Origin: Verrucomicrobiota bacterium JB024
Lineage (GTDB): Bacteria > Verrucomicrobiota > Verrucomicrobiia > Opitutales > Cerasicoccaceae
Direction of reading: 5' to 3'
NCBI GenBank assembly: GCA_030673825.1
Contig: JAUTCS010000010.1
Span: forward strand, 1 to 44,389
Length of the DNA: 44,389 nt
Positions 39,836 through 44,389 of the stretch are shown here, piece by piece (position 1 is the first letter of the stretch; each line of letters opens with the position of its first letter). The notes below the pieces were generated by a model. That model was not told the origin of the DNA. It saw only the letters and a program-made list of their open reading frames with translations, and made no database searches. Both the position numbers and the translations under genes were made by a program.

Positions 39836-41290
39836 TTAGCGGTAGCGGCGGCGCAGGTTGGTCGGGAGGATGCCCAACTCCTCGCGGTATTTGGCCACGG
39901 TGCGGCGGGCGATCTTGATGTCCTTTTCGGCTAAAATGCCGACGATGCCCTGGTCGCTGAAGGGCTTGGCCGGGTCCTCGTCCTCGATGATGTGGGCGAT
40001 GAGGTCTTTGACGCTCTTGTTGGAAAAGGTCTCGCCGTCCTGGCCCTGGTAGCCGGGCGTGAAGAAGTACTTGAACTCGAAAACGCCGTGCGGGGTCTCG
40101 ATGAACTTGTTGGCGATGGCGCGTGAGACGGTCGTCTCATGGACGCCGACCAGCTCGGCCACCTGGTTCATGGTCAGGGGGCGCAGCTTGGAGACGCCTT
40201 CCTCGAAAAAGTCGCGCTGGAGCCGCAGGATCTCGCGGGTGATGCGCTCGATGGTCTGCTGGCGCTGCTCGATGGAGTTGATGAGGAACTTGCCGGAGCG
40301 GATCTTTTCGCGCAGGTACTCGCGGTCCTTGCCGTTGACGATGCCACGGGCGATCATCTCCTTGTACGCACTGGAGATGCGCAGGCGCGGGATGTAATCG
40401 TTGTTGAGGTGGATGAGCCACTCGTCCCCGTCCTTTTCCACCCGCACATCGGGCACGATGACGCGGTTGGAGTCGTCCCCGAACTTGCGCCCCGGTGCCG
40501 GGTCGAGCATGGCGATCTCCTCCATCGCCTCCTGCACGTCCTCGATGGGGGCGGAAACCTTGCGGGCGATCTCGGGGATGCGTCGGCGCAGCAGCAGGTC
40601 GTAGTGGTCCTTGATGATGCGGGCGGGCAGGGACTTGACGCGCCCCTGGAGCTTGAGCTGGGTCAGCAGGCAGTCCTGTAAATCCTTCGCGCCGATCCCG
40701 GCGGGGTCGAACGTCTTCAGCATCTCGGCCGCGCTCTGCACGCTGGAGAGCGGCAGGTTGGCCATGAGGGCGAGGTCCGAGAGGCTGGCCGTGAGGAAGC
40801 CCCGGTCGTCAAGGCTGCCCACCAGGTAGTCCATGGCGGCGCGCTCGAGCTCGTCGAGCTCGGAGAGGTCGGCCTGGCTGAGCAGGTGCTCCTGCAGGGA
40901 GGTCTCCGAGGTGAGCGAGTCGAAAAAGTGCTGGCGGCGCTCCTCGTCGTCGCGGGTGTAGGACCCGGCGGAGTTTTCCTGGGCAAAGTATTCGCGAAAC
41001 TCCTCGTTGAGGTTGCTGAGGACGGAGTAGTCGTCATCGCCCATCTCGAGCTCGCGGGGATTGTCATCGTCACCGTCGGGAGAACTGTCGCTGTCGGCGG
41101 ACTGCTGCTCAAGGCTGACGCCGTCCATGGGGAGCTCCTCCAGGGTCGGGTTCGCCTGGAGCTCTTCAAGAATGGTGTTGCGCAGCTCCAGGGCGGGGGC
41201 CTGGAGAATCTTCAGCGACTGGCGCAGCTGGGGCGCGAGCACCAGCGACTGCGTCTGTTTCTGAACCTGCTGAAACCCTTGGTTGGCCAT
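39836..41290 (-). CDS. rpoN: RNA polymerase sigma-54 factor
   Basis: A 484-residue protein. Region I is glutamine-rich (GFQQVQKQTQSLVLAPQLRQSLKILQ), an acidic region II follows (about 55-120), then the core-binding domain with GIGAKDLQDCLL, the HTH (NQVAELVGVHETTVSRAIANK) and the RpoN box ARRTVAKYRE (461-470). It directs transcription from -24/-12 promoters with enhancer-binding proteins, none of which lies in this window. It begins 61 bp after a serine/threonine kinase gene in the same direction. Confidence 0.97.
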   Translation of the reverse strand: MANQGFQQVQKQTQSLVLAPQLRQSLKILQAPALELRNTILEELQANPTLEELPMDGVSLEQQSADSDSSPDGDDDNPRELEMGDDDYSVLSNLNEEFREYFAQENSAGSYTRDDEERRQHFFDSLTSETSLQEHLLSQADLSELDELERAAMDYLVGSLDDRGFLTASLSDLALMANLPLSSVQSAAEMLKTFDPAGIGAKDLQDCLLTQLKLQGRVKSLPARIIKDHYDLLLRRRIPEIARKVSAPIEDVQEAMEEIAMLDPAPGRKFGDDSNRVIVPDVRVEKDGDEWLIHLNNDYIPRLRISSAYKEMIARGIVNGKDREYLREKIRSGKFLINSIEQRQQTIERITREILRLQRDFFEEGVSKLRPLTMNQVAELVGVHETTVSRAIANKFIETPHGVFEFKYFFTPGYQGQDGETFSNKSVKDLIAHIIEDEDPAKPFSDQGIVGILAEKDIKIARRTVAKYREELGILPTNLRRRYR

Positions 41291-41351
41291 CTGGGAGTGT
41301 CGTCTTCATGTGGCGTGGGGCTCGCCAGGGTTGAAAGGATTACCGCCGCAC

Positions 41352-42296
41352 TCAGGCCCGTCCGCGGAACCAGCGGGTACTGGCGGAGCCGCCCTCCTCG
41401 CTGTAGAGGTCCTTGAGGTACACGGCGAGTTTCTCGTTGGTGGGGCCGTAGCCGTCGCTGTAGAGGTAAACCTCGAGCGCGGTGAGCATCTCGCCGGCGG
41501 TCTGGTAGCGCTCCTCGCGGGGTCGGGCGAGGCAGCGGTGGAGGATGTCGTTAAGTTTGCTGTCGATGCCCTCCCGCATGCGGGTGAAGTCGGGCAGCTC
41601 CAGGTACTGGATTTTATGGCGGGTCTGCTCGGGCAGCTCGCCTTCGAAAATGTTGTAGCCCAGCAGCAGCTCGGCCAGGACGATGCCGCAGGGGAACAGG
41701 TCCGCGCGCTCGTCGGTGACTTCCTTGCGCGCCTGCTCGGGGGAGAGGTACTCGTCCTTACCCGCGATGACCTCGCCCTCGTCGTTGTACATCAGGTCGA
41801 GGGCCTTCGCGATGCCGAAGTCCGTCAGCTTCACGTCGCCCTCGTAGGCGAGCATGATGTTTTTCGGGCCCACGTCGCGGTGGACGATGCCCAGCGGCCG
41901 GCCGTACATGTCGCGCTTGTTGTGGGCGTAGGCCAGTCCGCGGCAGATGCGCGAGACGATGAACACCGCCAGCTCCACCGGGATGAGCTGGTTGGTCTCC
42001 ATGTGACGGTTGATGAACTCCTCGGTGTTGATGCCGTTGACGTACTCCATGACCATGAAGTACTGCCCGTCGATGGCCCCGAGGTGGTAGGTCTGGACGA
42101 TGTTGGTGTGGATGAGGTCGGCCACCAGCCGCGCCTCCCCGATGAAGTTCGCCCGAAACTCGTCGATGGCGGAGAACTCCTCGCGAATGACCTTGATCGC
42201 GACCACCTTGCGGAACTCGTCGGTCCCGTGCTGGCGGGCCTCGTAAACCATGCCCATGCCGCCCTCCGCGATCTTGCGGACAAGCTCGTACTGCAT
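41352..42296 (-). CDS. Serine/threonine protein kinase
   Basis: From [20 protein letters not shown] the protein has 314 residues; a GTG about 13 codons upstream (VAHKRLIDN) is an alternative start. Gly-loop 10-17, catalytic Lys35 in VAIKVI, HRD 139-141 in [15 protein letters not shown] 159-161 and a SPEQ activation-segment end are all present, so it should be active. It has no membrane helix or sensor domain. The C-terminus (about 285-314) is a short tail. It precedes rpoN by 61 bp; whether it acts on sigma-54 or its activators is unknown. Confidence 0.92.
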   Translation of the reverse strand: MQYELVRKIAEGGMGMVYEARQHGTDEFRKVVAIKVIREEFSAIDEFRANFIGEARLVADLIHTNIVQTYHLGAIDGQYFMVMEYVNGINTEEFINRHMETNQLIPVELAVFIVSRICRGLAYAHNKRDMYGRPLGIVHRDVGPKNIMLAYEGDVKLTDFGIAKALDLMYNDEGEVIAGKDEYLSPEQARKEVTDERADLFPCGIVLAELLLGYNIFEGELPEQTRHKIQYLELPDFTRMREGIDSKLNDILHRCLARPREERYQTAGEMLTALEVYLYSDGYGPTNEKLAVYLKDLYSEEGGSASTRWFRGRA

Positions 42297-42406
42297 GTTG
42301 TCGATGAGTCGTTTATGGGCTACCACAATGCCGCGTAGTTTACGGGCCGATTTCTCCCGCGCAAGCGGTTTTTTCCCAACTGTGCACGAAACCTGCTTCC
42401 ACCCGG

Positions 42407-42434
42407 TTGACACCCGCCGGGAACTCCATATACA
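42407..42434 (+). promoter_or_regulatory. Promoter of the A-type Fe-S carrier gene
   Basis: TTGACA (42407-42412) and TATACA (42429-42434) are 16 bp apart. The ATG lies only 9 bp beyond the -10 and no ribosome-binding site fits between, so the transcript may be leaderless or nearly so. Confidence 0.5.
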
Positions 42435-42443
42435 CTTATAGCC

Positions 42444-42761
42444 ATGATTACTTTGACTGACAGCGCTGCCGAGCGCATCACCTCCCTCAAGTCCAAGCTC
42501 AACGACGACGCGAAGTTCCTGCGCCTGTTCGTCGAGCCGGGCGGCTGCTCGGGCTTCGAGTACGGCATGTCCTTTGGCGAGGAGAAGGAGGGCGACTCGA
42601 AAATGGAAAACAACGGGGTGACCTTCCTCGTGGACGCCGCCAGCCTGCCGTACCTCGATGGCTGCGTGATCAACTTCGACGACGGCCTCACCGGCAAGGG
42701 CTTCGACATTTTCAATCCGAACGCGACCCACACCTGCGGTTGCGGCAAGAGTTTCAGCTAG
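42444..42761 (+). CDS. A-type Fe-S cluster carrier (IscA/ErpA/HesB family)
   Basis: A 105-residue protein. The three conserved cysteines are in [10 protein letters not shown] and HTCGCGKSF at the C-terminus. Such proteins receive clusters from scaffolds like SufBCD and pass them to targets. Length and motif spacing are normal; which subtype (IscA, ErpA, SufA) is not decided. It stands alone, divergent from the kinase gene. Confidence 0.95.
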   Translation: MITLTDSAAERITSLKSKLNDDAKFLRLFVEPGGCSGFEYGMSFGEEKEGDSKMENNGVTFLVDAASLPYLDGCVINFDDGLTGKGFDIFNPNATHTCGCGKSFS

Positions 42762-42830
42762 CAGCTAACAACACAGCTCCCGGAGTCATTTAACGGTTTG
42801 AGACCGGGAGCCCCTTTTATTCTAGATGGT

Positions 42831-42867
42831 GGCCTTCCCGTCCTTTGTGGCGGGGAGGCTTTTTTTG
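42831..42867 (+). terminator. Intrinsic terminator after the A-type carrier gene
   Basis: The stem GCCTTCCCG/CGGGGAGGC has one wobble pair and an 11-base loop and is followed by seven T. A weaker CTCCCGG/CCGGGAG hairpin lies before it at 42777-42809. Confidence 0.8.
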
Positions 42868-42960
42868 TGGGCGGAGGAATGACCGTTGGGCGGCGCGTAT
42901 CTTTGGGCTGTCCCGAAAAACGGGATTGGCAGCGGCGGGGCGGGTGATAACGTCGAGGGC

Positions 42961-43458
42961 ATGATGCGCGTTCTCGTTGTTGCCCTGATCGGATTATTTG
43001 CCGCCCATTTCGCCCACGCCGAGGGGCGCGAGGAGATTTCCCTGACCCCGGACCAGGCGGTTGAGGAGGGCATCCGCTTGGGGATCGAGCCCCTGAAAAT
43101 GCGCCATGGCCATCAGGTGTACGTCATCGGGATGGACGCGCAAAAAAAGAGCCGCCGCAAGAGCTTCGACGGCTTCCGCATCATGATTCAGAAACCCCGC
43201 GCCACGGACGCCGAGTTGACCGCCCGCATGTGGCATCAGGAGTGGACCGACGACCTCTACTACACCAGCTTCGAGATCGAGGAATCCTTCCTGCCGTACC
43301 TCTACGTGCTCGTCGATTACGGCAACGACCGCTACGAGGGCGCCTTCACGTACAAAATCCCTGTGCGGGCCTATCTGTCGCGCCAGTCTGACGTCTTGCC
43401 CGAGGGGCTGAAAAAACTCATCGCCGAGGCCGCGCTCAAGGCCGAGGGCGACAAATAA
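42961..43458 (+). CDS. Exported protein of unknown function
   Basis: From [20 protein letters not shown] the protein has 165 residues with a signal peptide cleaved near HA-EG; the second ATG is one codon in. The mature part is charged, with [40 protein letters not shown] and [20 protein letters not shown]. No known family is recognised. It is likely periplasmic. It is 128 bp ahead of the methyltransferase gene and may be separate. Confidence 0.7.
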   Translation: MMRVLVVALIGLFAAHFAHAEGREEISLTPDQAVEEGIRLGIEPLKMRHGHQVYVIGMDAQKKSRRKSFDGFRIMIQKPRATDAELTARMWHQEWTDDLYYTSFEIEESFLPYLYVLVDYGNDRYEGAFTYKIPVRAYLSRQSDVLPEGLKKLIAEAALKAEGDK

Positions 43459-43586
43459 GCGCCTGTTCGATCTGTTGGGGCGAGTGGCTGAGCCTTTCAG
43501 TTAAAAAACAAACTGTTCAAAGTGGGGCGGTTGGGTATGCTCCGGGGTTCATTCACCCGAAGAGATTGACCGTCAAGACACGCCTT

Positions 43587-44285
43587 ATGCCAGAAGGAGC
43601 CGCCATCAGCCGGATGTTCGCCGGAATCGCCGGACGCTACGACACCGCCAACCACCTGCTCAGCTTCGGGCAGGACTACCGCTGGCGGCGCAAGCTGGCT
43701 GCCATGGTCAAGGCCCGCGACCCGCGCGATGTGGTGGACCTCGCCACCGGCAGCGGGGATGTCGCCTTTACCCTGCGCGAGACGCTCGGGCCCCGCGTGG
43801 CCATCACCGGGCTGGACTTCTGCCAGCCCATGCTCGATCAGGCCGAGGAAAAAAAACAGCAGCGCCCCAACATGGAAAACCTCCGTTTCGCCTTCGGGGA
43901 CTGTATGGACCTGCCGCTCGACGAGAACTCGGTGGACGCGGTCACGATTTCCTTTGGGCTGCGCAACTTCGAGGACCGCCAGCGCGGCATGCGTGAGATG
44001 CTCCGCGTCCTACGCCCCGGCGGGGCCGCCTACATCCTCGAGTTTTCCCAGCCCAGCGCCTGGATGAAGCCCTTTTACTACGCTTACCTCAAAGGCCTGC
44101 TCCCGCTGATGGCCCGCCTCGCCACCGGCAACCGCGACGCCTACGAGTACCTCGGCGACTCCATCGAAAAATTTCCCGCCCGCCCCGCCTTCGCCGCGCA
44201 ACTGCGCGAGGCCGGCTTCGCCGATGTCCGTGCCGTCGCCCTCACCGGCGGCATCGTCGCCATCCACGAAGCGAAGAAAGCTTAG
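43587..44285 (+). CDS. ubiE: Demethylmenaquinone/ubiquinone methyltransferase (UbiE/MenG)
   Basis: The ATG at 43587 gives 232 residues; a TTG at 43566 is also in frame. Motifs [33 protein letters not shown] (AdoMet loop), [10 protein letters not shown] and [15 protein letters not shown] are diagnostic of the family. It C-methylates the quinone ring in the last step of menaquinone synthesis; the choice between menaquinone and ubiquinone cannot be seen here. It is the last gene before the contig-end artefact. Confidence 0.94.
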   Translation: MPEGAAISRMFAGIAGRYDTANHLLSFGQDYRWRRKLAAMVKARDPRDVVDLATGSGDVAFTLRETLGPRVAITGLDFCQPMLDQAEEKKQQRPNMENLRFAFGDCMDLPLDENSVDAVTISFGLRNFEDRQRGMREMLRVLRPGGAAYILEFSQPSAWMKPFYYAYLKGLLPLMARLATGNRDAYEYLGDSIEKFPARPAFAAQLREAGFADVRAVALTGGIVAIHEAKKA

Positions 44286-44289
44286 CGGG

Positions 44290-44389
44290 AGGGGGATCGG
44301 GGGGGGGGCCCCCCCCCCCACCCCCCCCCCCCCCCGGGGGGGCCCCCCCGGGCCGGGGGCCGGGGGGGGCCCAACACCCCGCCCCCATG
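44290..44389. other. Low-complexity G/C homopolymer sequence at window end
   Basis: Long runs of G and C with almost no A or T, unlike the rest of the window. No gene or organised repeat can be read. A sequencing or assembly artefact at a contig edge is the likeliest explanation. Confidence 0.75.

Overview
The window is a dense, roughly 60% GC stretch of a Gram-negative (diderm) chromosome. Several markers point to the Verrucomicrobiota, most likely class Opitutae: a PEP-CTERM protein with a VPEP-type C-terminus, an H-X9-DG pseudopilin, a DUF1800/DUF1501 gene pair, a 23S-IVP-type four-helix-bundle gene, and many short palindromic intergenic repeats. This placement is inferred from gene content only. 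The last 100 bases are a G/C homopolymer jumble, typical of a contig end.

Layout. 1-5.5 kb: end of a class I amidotransferase gene, ychF, a GreA/B-like factor, a beta carbonic anhydrase, a secreted trypsin-like protease and a hotdog thioesterase. 5.8-9.1 kb: an EmrB/EmrA-type efflux pair. 9.2-11.3 kb: ribosomal/tRNA genes rpsP-trmD-rplS-rplI, with no rimM. 11.7-15.4 kb: an MFS carrier, clpP, a hypothetical gene and a DUF1573 protein. 15.7-22.6 kb: a minus-strand Fur-type regulator-sufC-(IVP gene, alcohol dehydrogenase, lipoprotein)-sufB-sufD-sufT cluster with Fur-box-like sites upstream. 23.3-25.4 kb: queF, queD and queC for queuosine synthesis. 25.5-27.6 kb: a membrane protein, trxB and a 2-Cys peroxiredoxin with an OxyR-like site. 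27.9-31.2 kb: PEP-CTERM protein, pseudopilin and a second trypsin-like protease. 31.4-37 kb: a TatD nuclease, a MazG-type hydrolase, DUF1501/DUF1800 and lipoproteins. 37.2-42.3 kb: minus-strand kinase-rpoN-hypothetical-tsaB-alr. 42.4-44.3 kb: an IscA/ErpA-type protein, an exported protein and a UbiE/MenG methyltransferase.

How genes work together. Redox and Fe-S themes recur: the suf cluster and its regulator, the A-type carrier, and peroxiredoxin with thioredoxin reductase. QueC and QueD supply deazaguanine precursors to QueF.

The most unusual content is intergenic. (1) A four-helix-bundle gene is bracketed by inverted arms of GTTTGAGA octamers. Three more arms of the same family, without the gene, lie at other suf gene boundaries, which looks like a small mobile element with deletion derivatives. 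(2) The same architecture, inverted arms of degenerate 8-10 bp tandem repeats, recurs elsewhere with other unit sequences and in two places is nested. (3) Three-hairpin modules sit at the 3' ends of rplI, ychF and queD; their linkers are conserved while their stems differ by compensatory changes.
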